64,000 nucleotides of DNA from Desulfotruncus alcoholivorax DSM 16058. GTDB lineage: Bacteria; Bacillota; Desulfotomaculia; Desulfotomaculales; Desulfallaceae. The stretch spans positions 62,001 to 126,000 of the forward strand of contig NZ_AUMW01000011.1 of NCBI RefSeq assembly GCF_000430885.1, read 5' to 3'. Below the pieces are notes generated by a model, which did not search any database, was not told the DNA's origin, and saw nothing but the letters and a program-made list of their open reading frames with translations. Shown here in pieces: positions 42,619 to 52,486 of this stretch. Within the stretch, counting starts at the first letter, position 1, and each line of letters opens with the position of its first letter. Both the position numbers and the translations under genes were made by a program.

Positions 42619-42771
42619 CCCCGCGCAAAATTCTAGAAATTATTTTAATAGTTTTAATAAATTAGAAATAGTTTATGTAGAAACCAAGAATACTATTTAA
42701 GTATATTTCAAAAGCCCAAAAAACGTCAAGAAAGCTGATTATTTACAGAATTTTGCAACTGCATACGGTAT

Positions 42772-43032
42772 TCAAGTAAACCATTGATTGATTATTAAAA
42801 GCATAATTATTCCCGGCACCTGCAGAATACCAGCTATAAGTATGGTAAAAAAATTAACCGCCAAATGCATGTTTAAAAAACCTAGAATAAAGTTGCAGAT
42901 TGATAAAAGAATCACTCCGGTCACTGCGGGTATAGCCAGTTTAATTAATAAGCCCAGTGGTTTGAACAGCCCCGCCAGGAAAAAAACGCCCGCAAACACA
43001 GTTGCTCCTATAATAAGCAAATTCCATTCCAA
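42772..43032 (-). CDS. bofA: Pro-sigma-K processing inhibitor BofA
   Basis: 86 residues from the TTG at 43032 (GGAGGTG eight bases upstream). Two hydrophobic helices; the second ends in the BofA tail FNILIAGILQVPGIIMLLII-like segment (TILIAGILQVPGIIMLLII). In B. subtilis it holds SpoIVFB inactive in the outer forespore membrane. It follows recR as in Bacillus. BofA here precedes the KOR operon. Confidence 0.92.
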   Translation of the reverse strand: MEWNLLIIGATVFAGVFFLAGLFKPLGLLIKLAIPAVTGVILLSICNFILGFLNMHLAVNFFTILIAGILQVPGIIMLLIINQWFT

Positions 43033-43092
43033 GGCTTGCACCTCCAGTAAAGACTTTATTACCAATATATGGGGTGCAGGTGGAATTAATTA

Positions 43093-43689
43093 CTAGATTT
43101 CTCTGCGGCCTTCCATAGCTTTTCCCAGAGTGATCTCATCGGCATATTCAAGGTGCGCGCCAACCGGCAGGCCGTGGGCAATTCTGGTTACCGTTACGCC
43201 CAGGGGCTTAATCAGCCTGGCCAGGTAAAGGGCGGTGGCGTCACCTTCCACGTCCGGGTTTGTGGCCACAATAACTTCCCTGACCTTTCCGCCTTCAAGC
43301 CTGGTCAACAGATTTTTTATATTCAGTTTTTCAGGTCCGATGCCTGCCAGAGGTGACAGTACGCCATGCAAAACATGGTAAACCCCCTTGAAACCGCGGT
43401 ACTTTTCAACAGCCGCGACATCCCTGGGGTCCTGGACCAGGCAAATAATACCCTTGTCCCTGCCCTCATCAGTGCAGATTCGACAGGGATCCAAATCTGT
43501 CAGATTACCGCAAACGGAACACCGCCTGACCCTTTCCCTGGCTTCCCTGATGGCCGAAGCCAGTTTTTCGGCAGTTTCCGGGGGTTCGCTCAAAAGAAAG
43601 AAAGCCAGGCGTTGCGCGGTTTTAGATCCAATCCCGGGTAACCTGGCCAACTCGCCGATTAAGCGCGATACTGCTCCGGCATATTGCAT
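43093..43689 (-). CDS. recR: Recombination protein RecR
   Basis: 198 residues. LIGELARLPGIGSKTAQRLA (HhH), the zinc finger CSVCGNLTDLDPCRICTDEGRD and the Toprim domain (ICLVQDPRDVAAVEKYRGFKG) followed by TNPDVEGDATALYLARLIKP are complete. Works with RecO/RecF in loading RecA. ATG has gggag upstream. Next to ybaB in the dnaX-ybaB-recR cluster. Confidence 0.98.
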   Translation of the reverse strand: MQYAGAVSRLIGELARLPGIGSKTAQRLAFFLLSEPPETAEKLASAIREARERVRRCSVCGNLTDLDPCRICTDEGRDKGIICLVQDPRDVAAVEKYRGFKGVYHVLHGVLSPLAGIGPEKLNIKNLLTRLEGGKVREVIVATNPDVEGDATALYLARLIKPLGVTVTRIAHGLPVGAHLEYADEITLGKAMEGRREI

Positions 43690-43709
43690 TTATTATTCAC
43701 TCCCGCTTT

Positions 43710-44024
43710 TTAAAACAGGCCTGGAATGTTGAGTCCACCCGTCAGCTTGCCCATTTCCGTAGTCATCATTTCCTGGGCCTTTCTCAGTGCATCATTAACC
43801 GCTGTCAGGATCAGGTCCTGCAGCATTTCCACATCCTCGGGGTCAACGGCCTCGGGTTTGATTTCCACAGCCAGGAGCTCCAATTTGCCGTTGGCCACCG
43901 CTTTAACCACACCGCCGCCCGCCGAGCTTTCCACCGTACGGTTGCCCAGTTCCTCCTGCATTTTGGCCATCTCCGCCTGCATCTTCTGCACCTGCTTCAT
44001 CATTTTAGCCATATTACCGCCCAT
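43710..44024 (-). CDS. ybaB: YbaB/EbfC nucleoid-associated protein, recR-linked copy
   Basis: 104 residues. [22 protein letters not shown] is the Met-rich coiled helix, [20 protein letters not shown] the beta core, and [18 protein letters not shown] the C-terminus. AAGGAGGT upstream of the ATG. It lies between dnaX and recR, the conserved position. A diverged second copy is at 9371-9667. Confidence 0.97.
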   Translation of the reverse strand: MGGNMAKMMKQVQKMQAEMAKMQEELGNRTVESSAGGGVVKAVANGKLELLAVEIKPEAVDPEDVEMLQDLILTAVNDALRKAQEMMTTEMGKLTGGLNIPGLF

Positions 44025-44025
44025 G

Positions 44026-45753
44026 TTATTTTACCTCCTTATTATTATCCTCTATATCTTCGCCAACAGCTATTTCCTCCGCCTGGAATAAACTTATGGT
44101 ACCAGCGCAATCCAATTGTTTATTCTCCCGATCTTCCCAGCCCGGCGGTGGCGCTTTATAATAATTGCAACGAACCTGCCAGTTATTGCGGGTAAACGAA
44201 TATAGTGTTTGCACAAGCAACTCTCTGGTAGTAGCTTCTTCCACCATTTGCCTGGAAAAAACATCTCCTTCCGGTACCCCAAGCACCAGGCAGTGCTCAT
44301 TAACTTCAGCCGGCCAAGCCTGGCAAAGATAATTGTATGCAGCAAGGCTGTTTTTTTTAACCATTTGCAGCAGATCCGGCCACCATTTTTGAATTTGTTC
44401 CAGGTCATATAAAGCTGCCTTAGCAACTTTTTCTTCGACTGCCGCAGTCTCTTCCACTTGATGGCTTAGATCCTTTGGAGCAATAGGATCATATTTGATA
44501 GTATTTCCTTCCAAAACCGGTTTCTTACCGGCCGGCTCAGGTGAAATCTCCACCATAACCGGGCTGTCCTGCGCTCTTTTATTTTTTTTGCGGGCCGGGG
44601 TTGGGCCGGGCATACTCATTACCGCCTGTTCCAACCGCTCAATCCTCGCCCAAAGCTCATCACGCGAGCCAACGCCGGTTTCCCTGCCGGCCCTGATCAG
44701 CGCCAACTCGAAAACCACCCGGGGGTGGGAACTGCGCCGCATTACTTGCTCCGCCTCCACCAGCAGGTCAATGGTGCGAATCAACCGGTCGGGGCTGAAA
44801 ATAACCGCAGGATTTTCGTCCCGCGCAGCTGAAACATTACCCCCCGTTTGCCCGGGCACCAGCATTGAAACCAGCATCCCCCGCAGGAATTCAGTTAGTT
44901 CCGCGGCTAATAGATGTAAATCCTTACCCTCTGCGACAATGCGTCCAACCAGGTTTAAAACCGCGGGCACATCTCTCCCGGCAATACCCCTGGCCATGGC
45001 CCACAATGCTTCTTCACGCACTGTACCCAATATACCGTGCACAACATCATCCGTAACAGCTGCATCCCCTGAAAGCAGCAGCGCCTGGTCCAGCACGCTG
45101 AAAGCATCCCGCATACTGCCGCCGGCAGCCCGGACTATAGCTTTAATTGCGCCGCCGTCCACTTTTAAACCGCTTTTAACAGCTACCTCCTCCAGACGCC
45201 CGGCAATTATTTCGTCCGGTATGGGCCTGAAATCAAAGCGCTGGCACCTTGACAATATAGTCAGCGGAACCTTATGGGGTTCCGTTGTGGCCAAGATAAA
45301 AAGCACATGCGCCGGCGGCTCCTCAAGTGTTTTCAACAAAGCGTTGAATGCTTCGCTGGTGAGCATATGCACTTCATCCACTATGTATACCCGTCTGCAG
45401 CCGAGGGACGGGAAATATTTAATGTTTTCTTTTAAATCGCGAATTTCGTCAATTCCCCGGTTGGAAGCGGCATCTATTTCAATTATGTCCATAGTGGCGC
45501 CGGATAAAGCTGCCCGGCAGTTTTCACACTGATTACAGGGTTCACCCCGCTCCTGGCCGGAACAGTTTACCGCCCTGGCCAGCACTTTGGCGGTACTGGT
45601 TTTACCCGTCCCCCGGGGGCCGCAAAACAAATACGCATGGCTGACCCGCCCGGAAATAATGGCGTTACGCAGAGTTTCAGTAACGTGTTTCTGACCGACT
45701 ATTTCACTCAACAGTTTAGGACGCCACTGGCGGTACAGAGCTAGGTAGCTCAA
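44026..45753 (-). CDS. dnaX: DNA polymerase III subunit gamma/tau
   Basis: 575 residues from the TTG at 45753 (AAAGGTGT seven bases upstream) which gives [12 protein letters not shown]; the ORF start 7 codons earlier is disfavoured. [20 protein letters not shown] is Walker A and [13 protein letters not shown] the zinc module near residue 85, then [13 protein letters not shown]. The C-terminal region after about 380 is the tau-specific part. An A8 run at codons 389-391 (44582-44589) is followed in the -1 frame by TAA (see findings). One base separates it from ybaB. Confidence 0.97.
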   Translation of the reverse strand: MSYLALYRQWRPKLLSEIVGQKHVTETLRNAIISGRVSHAYLFCGPRGTGKTSTAKVLARAVNCSGQERGEPCNQCENCRAALSGATMDIIEIDAASNRGIDEIRDLKENIKYFPSLGCRRVYIVDEVHMLTSEAFNALLKTLEEPPAHVLFILATTEPHKVPLTILSRCQRFDFRPIPDEIIAGRLEEVAVKSGLKVDGGAIKAIVRAAGGSMRDAFSVLDQALLLSGDAAVTDDVVHGILGTVREEALWAMARGIAGRDVPAVLNLVGRIVAEGKDLHLLAAELTEFLRGMLVSMLVPGQTGGNVSAARDENPAVIFSPDRLIRTIDLLVEAEQVMRRSSHPRVVFELALIRAGRETGVGSRDELWARIERLEQAVMSMPGPTPARKKNKRAQDSPVMVEISPEPAGKKPVLEGNTIKYDPIAPKDLSHQVEETAAVEEKVAKAALYDLEQIQKWWPDLLQMVKKNSLAAYNYLCQAWPAEVNEHCLVLGVPEGDVFSRQMVEEATTRELLVQTLYSFTRNNWQVRCNYYKAPPPGWEDRENKQLDCAGTISLFQAEEIAVGEDIEDNNKEVK

Positions 45754-45900
45754 AATATTCACACCTTTAACCAATTTATTGCCACCAAGTTTTATTCGCT
45801 AGTGCAGCCGATTTTCCCTTCCATGGTAAAGATATCTTTAAAAAGCAAGAAAAGCGCTAAATAAGTTCCCTTAGAACGCGGCTTAACCCTTGCTAAAGCG

Positions 45901-45936
45901 GAAAGGGGACACACCCCTTAGGGGAATGTCCCCAAT
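45901..45936. repeat. GGGGACA-type dispersed repeat near dnaX
   Basis: aaggggacacaccccttagg followed by ggaatgtcccca; the halves are self-complementary around cctta. It matches the GGGGACA/TGTCCCC unit found at 1284-1357. Confidence 0.7.
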
Positions 45937-45970
45937 ATTTATAGCCAGTATATTTTCCAAAAGTGCAATA

Positions 45971-45990
45971 AACCGGCTTTGGCCGGTTTT
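45971..45990 (-). terminator. SRP RNA terminator
   Basis: AACCGGC/GCCGGTT hairpin (45971-45977 with 45982-45988, minus orientation) 14 bp downstream of the SRP RNA 3' end. The following T-run on the minus strand is short (TTTATT). Confidence 0.65.
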
Positions 45991-46004
45991 GATAAAATTT
46001 AAAT

Positions 46005-46273
46005 GGCCGTACACCTGCCTTCGAATAATGACTTCCGGGCGCTACTCCTGCAGGTAGCTCGGGCCAGGCTCCCTCGCGGCACCCGAAGTATCTTCCTTAG
46101 TGCTGCTTCCGTCAGGACCTGACACGGTTCAGAAGGCTCCGTCGCGCAAGACCCAGCCGTCAACACCCCTTACAGGAGCCGGACCCCACAAGCCAAACCC
46201 TAGGGCAGGAATTCAACCCCGCTACAGCGGATTGCGGGTACAGGGCACCGCTACCTCCCCGTCTAGCACGGCC
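46005..46273 (-). ncRNA. ffs: Signal recognition particle RNA (large Firmicutes type)
   Basis: The minus strand begins GGCCGTGCTAGACGGGGAGG and ends with complementary ACGGCC. Helix 8 motif GTCAGGTCCTGACGGAAGCAGC lies about two-thirds along (written here in parts: GTCAGGTCCTGA, GGAAGCAGC). The Alu-domain features GGTAGCGGTGCCCTGTA and GGGGTTGAATTCC are present. Length is about 269 nt. The position just upstream of dnaX matches scr in B. subtilis. Confidence 0.95.
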
Positions 46274-46344
46274 AAATTTAAAACTTTTTACTTATGGACG
46301 AAGACGGACCCAACAATCAAAGGCCCGTCCCCAAGCAGTCCATA

Positions 46345-46438
46345 TGGCGGAGAGAGAGGGATTCGAACCCTCGAGACGGGTTCACGCCGTCTACGCGATT
46401 TCCAGTCGCGCGCCTTCGACCAACTCAGCCATCTCTCC
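46345..46438 (-). tRNA. tRNA-Ser (anticodon GGA)
   Basis: Acceptor stem GGAGAGA/TCTCTCC, D-arm GCTGAGTTGG, anticodon loop CTGGAAA with GGA, long variable arm (GACGGCGT...), T-loop GGTTCGAATCC and an encoded CCA at the 3' end (complement of 46345-46347). About 94 nt, class II serine tRNA. Lies 71 bp upstream of the SRP RNA on the same strand. Confidence 0.97.
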
Positions 46439-46599
46439 GTGGTCTACATACAAAATTCTATTTAACTTCCCAACTGCGCAATCTCTATTATACATGCATT
46501 AGCGGGTTACCGCAAGTCTTTTTGTCTGGGGGAGCTTTTTAAAATGTTTCCACGGTTGGGCATCTATACATAGCCATTACTAAGTCATTGTGTTTCAGC

Positions 46600-46895
46600 C
46601 AAAATTTAAAGAGAGAAGGCCATGCCTTCTCTCCAAAGCAACCATCCCTACAGCCTATACGTTCCCGCAACAATCTTGACAACCGATTCAGTCATACCTA
46701 AGACGTGCTAACGTGAAACTACCGAGAAAAGGTTAGCTTAAAATCCTCCTTAGAAAATGTGATTTTTCAGGTCATAAAATCTTAGACTAACTTTGCTTTT
46801 ACCAAGAAACACTATCCTCTGACTATGGGTAAACCAACAAGTAACTTAAAACACTTGCCAATCGACACAACCTGAGTCCTGTAAGGATGGTGCTT
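46600..46895 (-). ncRNA. Stand-alone structured RNA of unknown family, own promoter and terminator
   Basis: The minus strand has a good promoter (separate entry) and ends in a strong terminator: 10-bp arms GAGAGAAGGC/GCCTTCTCTC (46611-46620, 46624-46633) followed by TTTAAATTTT. The predicted 5' end GCACCATCCTTACAG pairs with CTGTAGGGATGGTTGC near the 3' end, closing the molecule into one long domain of about 265 nt. There is no ORF of note. It is not tmRNA (no tRNA-like acceptor or tag), not RNase P by motif, and is longer than usual Firmicutes 6S RNA, although 6S cannot be excluded. Confidence 0.6.
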
Positions 46896-46901
46896 AACTA
46901 T

Positions 46902-46930
46902 ATAATAGCATTAACTCGTGCAAATTGCAA
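46902..46930 (-). promoter_or_regulatory. Promoter of the unnamed RNA
   Basis: TTGCAA (complement of 46925-46930), 17-bp spacer, TATTAT (46902-46907). Initiation expected near 46895, coinciding with the start of the closing stem GCACCATCC. Confidence 0.7.
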
Positions 46931-47246
46931 GATTATTCTATCAAATCCTGATGCCGGGTCAAAAGCTGCCAGGGCAGGAATTACCTGCAATTCAGGCCAT
47001 CACACTTCTATTTGAGCGTATAGAGAAATATTTTCCTTTGCTGCCAACCTTTTAATCCTCCGGTCCAACTTGACCAAGGCTTGAAAATTATATCACATTA
47101 ATGCAATAAGGTTATAACATTTAAAAGCCTTTCAGACAAAAGAAAATTAATATCCTCATACAACTAAAAAAGGGACATATTATTTTTATGTCGAATACAT
47201 ACAAATGTTAATAAAAAAATTTTATCATGGGAGAGTGGTGTATCAA
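46931..47246. other. 316-bp intergenic region before the symporter
   Basis: AT-rich; I see no gene or named riboswitch. A glycine riboswitch, which sometimes precedes alanine/glycine symporters, is not apparent. At 47167-47193 there is GGGACAT and tATGTCG, a weak echo of the GGGACA repeat family. Confidence 0.5.
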
Positions 47247-48632
47247 TTGGAAGCATTTTCAACCTTTATCGGGACAATTAACGGGTTTGTGTGGGGACCG
47301 TGGATGTTGACCCTGCTGGTTGGCACCGGTATCTTTCTTACCTTGCGGCTTGGTTTTTTACAGTTTACCACGCTGCCTTATGCCTTAAAACTGGCTTTTT
47401 CACCAGCCCAGCAGGATAAAAAATCCAAAGGAGACATTTCCCACTTTCAAGCCCTGATGACTGCACTGGCAGCCACCATCGGCACCGGTAATATCGTCGG
47501 GGTCGCCACTGCGGTTGTGCTCGGCGGACCGGGCGCCGTATTTTGGATGTGGGTCACAGCCATTTTCGGCATGGCCACTAAATACGGGGAAGGAGTTCTG
47601 GCAGTAAAATACCGTGTTACCGATGAAAAAGGCGAAATGGCCGGCGGACCTATGTATTACATAGAAAAAGGCCTGGGGCAAAAATGGCTGGCCTGGCTGT
47701 TTGCCTTTTTTGGAGCAGTAGCCGCTTTCGGCATCGGCAACATGGTGCAGGCCAACTCGGTGGCCGGCGCCATTCATGATACTTTTGGCATCGCCACATG
47801 GATTACAGGACTGATTCTTGCCTTATTAACCGCCGCGGTGATCCTGGGCGGCATTAAATCCATCGGCAAGGCAACAGGTGTACTGGTTCCTTTCATGGCA
47901 GTTTTTTATGTTCTGGCAGGACTAATAATTATTTTAAGCAATTTTGGTAAAATACCCGCAGCCTTTGGCATTATTTTCAGCAATGCCTTTAATTTGCAGG
48001 CAGGCTTTGGTGCATTGATAGGTTCAACTGTTCGTTACGGCGTAGCCCGCGGCGTATTCTCCAATGAAGCCGGCCTTGGCTCCGCCCCCATTGCAGCGGC
48101 GGCGGCAAAAACAGACCATCCCTGCCGGCAGGCCCTGGTATCCATGACCGGAACCTTCCTGGATACTATAGTAGTCTGCAGTATTACCGGTTTAACCCTG
48201 GTCATGGCCGGTCTTTACCCCGGATTGGAAAAAACACAGGCCGCTGCTCTTACCAGCCGGTCCTTTGACGCGTTTTTTCCTGGCATCGGCAGCCTTATCG
48301 TCACCATCGGGCTTGTTTTATTCGCCTACTCAACAGTGCTGGGCTGGTCTTATTACGGTGAAAAATGTTTTTATTATCTGGTGGGACAGCGGGGAATCAC
48401 TTTCTACCGGGTACTTTTCAGCATAGCCGTACTGGTTGGGGCTACACTAAAACTGGGCCTGGTCTGGGACATCGCCGATACCCTAAACGGCGCCATGGCC
48501 ATTCCCAACTTGATCGCCCTGCTCGCCCTGTCCGGTGTGATTGTCTCGGAAACCCGTGAATTTAAAAAGATCCGTGCCAAAGAAACAGCCCCCAACACGG
48601 CAAATCCTAATAACGGGCGTTTGCCAGCCTAA
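47247..48632 (+). CDS. Sodium/alanine (glycine) symporter, AGCS family
   Basis: 461 residues from a TTG at 47247 that gives MEAFSTFIGTINGFVWGPW, matching the family N-terminus; an upstream in-frame ATG at 47205 lacks a ribosome-binding site, while GGGAGAG precedes the TTG. About ten membrane helices. Motifs GLTATIGTGNIVGVATAV-like (ALAATIGTGNIVGVATAV), GGPGAVFWMWVTA, GGPMYYIEKGLGQKWL and NEAGLGSAPIAAAAAKT are diagnostic. Carries alanine or glycine with sodium. Confidence 0.93.
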   Translation: MEAFSTFIGTINGFVWGPWMLTLLVGTGIFLTLRLGFLQFTTLPYALKLAFSPAQQDKKSKGDISHFQALMTALAATIGTGNIVGVATAVVLGGPGAVFWMWVTAIFGMATKYGEGVLAVKYRVTDEKGEMAGGPMYYIEKGLGQKWLAWLFAFFGAVAAFGIGNMVQANSVAGAIHDTFGIATWITGLILALLTAAVILGGIKSIGKATGVLVPFMAVFYVLAGLIIILSNFGKIPAAFGIIFSNAFNLQAGFGALIGSTVRYGVARGVFSNEAGLGSAPIAAAAAKTDHPCRQALVSMTGTFLDTIVVCSITGLTLVMAGLYPGLEKTQAAALTSRSFDAFFPGIGSLIVTIGLVLFAYSTVLGWSYYGEKCFYYLVGQRGITFYRVLFSIAVLVGATLKLGLVWDIADTLNGAMAIPNLIALLALSGVIVSETREFKKIRAKETAPNTANPNNGRLPA

Positions 48633-48740
48633 ATATTTCTTAACTTATTAATAATTCTATTTAATAATTCTATTGCGGCGAGTTTAAAACACAGCTCTAA
48701 CCACTTTTTTATCCGTGGAGAGCATAACTATATAGTTGTC

Positions 48741-48777
48741 TAAAAGAGGGTTGGCTTTTTAAGCCAACCCTCTTTTA
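48741..48777. terminator. Bidirectional terminator between symporter and helicase genes
   Basis: Perfect 17-bp arms TAAAAGAGGGTTGGCTT (48741-48757) and its complement (48761-48777) with a 3-nt loop and A/T-runs on both sides. Confidence 0.9.
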
Positions 48778-48843
48778 AAAGTTAAAAAGCCTCAAACAAA
48801 ATTAGCATCGCCACGACGGGAAAAAAGCCCGACTTATGATTGT

Positions 48844-50280
48844 TTATTTGCCGAACCTGCTTTTACCGCCCATTCTGCCGCCCCGCTGGAAGCCCTTTTT
48901 GTTACTGCCGCCCCTTGCAAAACCTCTATATCCGGTGCTAAAATTTTTACTTTGTTTTATCCTTAGGGGCTGTTCTTCGGTTAACTTGACCGGAGTTTGA
49001 TCAATTTCTTTGGTGAGAACTTTTAACGCTGCTGCAATAAGTGTAACAGAATCAGTTTCATCCAATAAATCTTCGGCCAAGCCCTTGTAATGCTCAATAT
49101 CCCCTTTTTCAACAGCATTCATTAGCTTTTCCACGGCCAGGCGCTGCTGCCCCTCAATGGCTTCTTTAATTGTTGGAATAGGTTTCCTGTCAATTTTACC
49201 CCTGGTCGCATTCTCAATTGTCCTTAAATGCCTGATTTCTCTGGGAGTAACCAGAGTAATGGCGGTACCGGTTTGCCCGGCACGGCCGGTTCTACCGATC
49301 CGGTGAACGTAACCTTCCGGATCCTGGGGAATATCAAAATTATAAATGTGAGACACCCCGCTGATATCCAGGCCTCTGGCGGCAACGTCCGTGGCCACCA
49401 GTATTTCAATAGTGCCGTCTTTAAACTGCCGCATCACCTGGTCCCGCCTGGATTGCGACATATCTCCGTGAATCCCTTCGGCCGAATAACCGCGCTTGTT
49501 CAGAGCCTCAAAGAGTTCATCGACCCGGCGCTTGGTACGCCCAAAAACAATACTTCGGGCAGGCGACTGGGTGTCAAACAAACGGCACAGGACATCAAAT
49601 TTTTGTTTCTCTTCCACCTCAATATAGCTTTGCTCAATCATAGGAACGGTAACTTGCCTGGATTCAATCCTAATTACCTCCGGGTTGATCATAAACCGCT
49701 GTGCCAAAGTTTGAACAGGACCGGGCATGGTCGCAGAGAAGAGCAACGTCTGCCTCTCCTTGGGGATGTCCTTAAGGATAGTTTCAATATCTTCGATGAA
49801 GCCCATATTGAGCATTTCATCCGCTTCGTCCAATACTACCATATTCACCTGGTTAACTCTAATTGTCTTTCTCCTCATGTGATCCATAAAACGGCCCGGG
49901 GTGCCGACAATAATCTGGGGTCTATTTTTCAGCGCCCTGATCTGGCGGCTGATATCTTGTCCCCCGTATATCGGCAGTGCTCTAATACCCTTAAACTGGC
50001 CGATTTTATTTAATTCTTCCGCTACCTGAACGGCAAGTTCCCGGGTAGGAGTTAAAACCACTCCTTGAATCTGCCCTTGATCAACTCTCAACAACTCAAC
50101 CATTGGTATGCCAAAGGCTGCCGTTTTACCTGTCCCTGTGTGAGCCTGGCCGATTAAGTCCCTGCCCTGCAAGCCAACCGGAATAGCTTTTTCCTGTATG
50201 GGCGTAGCTTCTTCAAAACCCATATTGTTAAGTGCCCGGATTACGGGCTCGGTCAGACCGAAATCGTTAAATGATATCAT
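48844..50280 (-). CDS. DEAD-box RNA helicase, CshA type
   Basis: 478 residues. [14 protein letters not shown] (Q motif), [14 protein letters not shown] (I), [23 protein letters not shown] (DEAD, II), LFSATMP (III), [15 protein letters not shown] (V), [13 protein letters not shown] (VI). The C-terminus is Arg/Gly-rich ([17 protein letters not shown]), as in cold-shock helicases. AGAGGT precedes the ATG. Convergent with the symporter gene across the strong terminator. Confidence 0.97.
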   Translation of the reverse strand: MISFNDFGLTEPVIRALNNMGFEEATPIQEKAIPVGLQGRDLIGQAHTGTGKTAAFGIPMVELLRVDQGQIQGVVLTPTRELAVQVAEELNKIGQFKGIRALPIYGGQDISRQIRALKNRPQIIVGTPGRFMDHMRRKTIRVNQVNMVVLDEADEMLNMGFIEDIETILKDIPKERQTLLFSATMPGPVQTLAQRFMINPEVIRIESRQVTVPMIEQSYIEVEEKQKFDVLCRLFDTQSPARSIVFGRTKRRVDELFEALNKRGYSAEGIHGDMSQSRRDQVMRQFKDGTIEILVATDVAARGLDISGVSHIYNFDIPQDPEGYVHRIGRTGRAGQTGTAITLVTPREIRHLRTIENATRGKIDRKPIPTIKEAIEGQQRLAVEKLMNAVEKGDIEHYKGLAEDLLDETDSVTLIAAALKVLTKEIDQTPVKLTEEQPLRIKQSKNFSTGYRGFARGGSNKKGFQRGGRMGGKSRFGK

Positions 50281-50409
50281 TACTTTACCTCTTAAAAAAA
50301 TAAATTTTCCTACTATTATTTACCATTAATTAATTTTTCATCCCCAATTAATGTCCGTAAAAATAAAGGGTTACCCAACCCAACAATGGAAAGAGCAACC
50401 CTTTGCCAT

Positions 50410-52272
50410 CTATAATGTAGTCTGGAGCTCAGTCTGGGAGATGTTATTCAAACCGGATTGTGCATACTTCTGATTCTTAACCCGGTCGTGTTTATTCAAT
50501 ATCTGCTTCCTTAACCGAAGGTTTTGGGGAGTGATTTCCAATAGCTCATCCGTGCCAAGGTATTCCAAAGCTTCTTCCAGACTAAAGCGGCGGGGTTCTT
50601 CCAGGCGGACAGCTGTTTCTGCCGTGCTGGAACGCATGTTGGTAAGGTGTTTTTTCTTACATACATTGATTTCCAAATCATGTTCGCGGGTATGTTCCCC
50701 AACCACCATGCCTTCATAAACTTTAGTCCCGGGTGAAATAAACAACACGCCTCTGTCTTGAACGGAATGCAAGCCGTACAGGGTGGCTTCCCCGGTTTCC
50801 ATAGCGATCAATACGCCCCTGTACCTGCCTTTGATTTCCCCTTTATAAGGCTCATAGCCCAGGAAAATATGGCTCATTACGCCATGCCCCCTGGTCTCAG
50901 TTAGAAGCTGCGAGCGGAGACCGATCAGCCCCCTGGCCGGAACTCTGAACTCCAGCCGGAGCTGGTTGGGGCCGATATTGATCATATTGGCCATCTCACC
51001 TTTCCTGGCCCCGATAATCTCCATAATCACACCCATTTTATCTTCAGGGATATCCACCATCAGAAGCTCTATGGGCTCCAGCAGCCTGCCGCCTTCACGG
51101 CGGTAAATAACCTCCGGCTTGGATACCTGAAGTTCAAAGCCCTCCCGCCTCATGGTTTCAATTAAAATGGAAAGGTGCAGCTCCCCGCGCCCGCAAACCT
51201 GGAACACGTCAGGACTTTCCGTTTCCTCCACCCTTAAACTGACGTTCCTTTCCATTTCTTTAAACAGCCTGGCCCGCAAGTGACGTGACGTCAAAAATTT
51301 GCCATCCTGGCCGGCAAACGGGCTGTCATTTACCATAAAAGACATTTGTAATGTCGGTTCGTCAATGGTAATTGGCTCTATTTGTTCCGGGTTATCCTTA
51401 CAGGCCACGGTCTCTCCAATCTTAATGTCATCCAAGCCTGAAAAAGATACTATATCCCCGCAAACAGCTTCCTGAACCGGCAGCCTTTCCAACCCTTCAT
51501 AAGTATAAAGAGTACCAATGCGCCCCTGGCGAATACTTCCTTCATGGGCAATGATATTAACCTGCTGCCCCGGAGACATGGTCCCCCTGTTGATCCGGCC
51601 CAACCCCATGCGCCCCACAAAATTGTCATATTCCGTAGTGTTTATCAACAGCTGCAGCGGTTCGTCCGGGCTGCCGGGCGGCGCCGGTATATGCTCGATA
51701 ATAGCCTCAAACAAAGGTTTCATGTTTTCTCCCGGCACGTCCGGGTCCATGGTGGCGGTCCCTGCTTTGGCCGAAGTGTAGATAACCGGGAAATCAAGCT
51801 GTTCGTCACTGGCTTCCAGCTCGAAAAAAAGCTCGTATACTTCTTCAACAACTTCGGATACCCTCGCGTCCGGCCGGTCTATCTTATTGATTACAACAAT
51901 GGGCCTCAGCTGCAGTTCCAGGGCCTTGCGCAGCACAAAACGGGTTTGCGGCATGGCCCCCTCAAAAGCGTCCACCAGCAGCAATACCCCATCAACCATT
52001 TTAAGGACCCGCTCAACCTCGCCGCCAAAATCGGAATGTCCCGGAGTATCCACAATATTGATTTTGATATCACCAAACCGCACCGAGGTATTTTTGGACA
52101 GAATAGTGATGCCGCGTTCCCTTTCCAGGTCATTAGAATCCATAACCCGTTCCGCGACCTGCTGGTTTTCCCTAAAAATGCCGCTTTGCCTTAGCAAACA
52201 ATCCACCAGAGTGGTTTTTCCGTGGTCCACATGAGCGATGATAGCGATATTCCTAAATTTATTTGTAGACAA
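50410..52272 (-). CDS. typA: Ribosome-associated GTPase TypA/BipA
   Basis: 620 residues from the TTG at 52272 (GGGGG 11 bases upstream), giving MSTNKFRNIAIIAHVDHGKT; the ORF start 20 codons earlier is not conserved. AHVDHGKTTLVDCLL (G1), RGITILSKN (G2), DTPGHSDFGGEV (G3), NKIDRP (G4) and TSAKAG (G5). C-terminal BipA domain RRFSLEEALEYLGTDELLE ends normally. Stress-related translation factor. Confidence 0.97.
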   Translation of the reverse strand: MSTNKFRNIAIIAHVDHGKTTLVDCLLRQSGIFRENQQVAERVMDSNDLERERGITILSKNTSVRFGDIKINIVDTPGHSDFGGEVERVLKMVDGVLLLVDAFEGAMPQTRFVLRKALELQLRPIVVINKIDRPDARVSEVVEEVYELFFELEASDEQLDFPVIYTSAKAGTATMDPDVPGENMKPLFEAIIEHIPAPPGSPDEPLQLLINTTEYDNFVGRMGLGRINRGTMSPGQQVNIIAHEGSIRQGRIGTLYTYEGLERLPVQEAVCGDIVSFSGLDDIKIGETVACKDNPEQIEPITIDEPTLQMSFMVNDSPFAGQDGKFLTSRHLRARLFKEMERNVSLRVEETESPDVFQVCGRGELHLSILIETMRREGFELQVSKPEVIYRREGGRLLEPIELLMVDIPEDKMGVIMEIIGARKGEMANMINIGPNQLRLEFRVPARGLIGLRSQLLTETRGHGVMSHIFLGYEPYKGEIKGRYRGVLIAMETGEATLYGLHSVQDRGVLFISPGTKVYEGMVVGEHTREHDLEINVCKKKHLTNMRSSTAETAVRLEEPRRFSLEEALEYLGTDELLEITPQNLRLRKQILNKHDRVKNQKYAQSGLNNISQTELQTTL

Positions 52273-52435
52273 AACGAAATAAACCCCCTTGATTAATACA
52301 TACACAATAAAACATAAAACACGGGCAATCAAAGGCCAACTTTATTATTATATCAGGTGCCGCATCAGTTTGCATCATAAACTTTGATAAATCTTAACTT
52401 TTTTATTCAAACCTTCGCGCCAACAGCACCAGTGG

Positions 52436-52486
52436 CCTCCGATCCTCAAATGGCGACCCTAAAGAGGAGGTGCGTCCCCTTTCCTT
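52436..52486. repeat. Third copy of the CTCCGACCCC/GAGGAGGTG unit, inside a gene end
   Basis: Reads cctccgatcctcaaatggcg then accctaaagaggaggtgcgtcccctttcc. Aligns with 3187-3250 and 7667-7712. It provides the last six codons and stop of the minus-strand gene at 52459. Confidence 0.75.

Noticed and set aside
46100-46542. Plus-strand ORFs of 121 and 82 residues over the SRP RNA and tRNA-Ser region
   Set aside because: They lie over the SRP RNA and tRNA-Ser on the opposite strand. No ribosome-binding site or family pattern.
46600-46895. tmRNA or RNase P RNA assignment
   Set aside because: No tag ORF, no tRNA-like ends, no RNase P core motif. Left as unknown.
46931-47246. Glycine riboswitch before the AGCS symporter
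   Set aside because: No paired aptamer motifs seen in this region.
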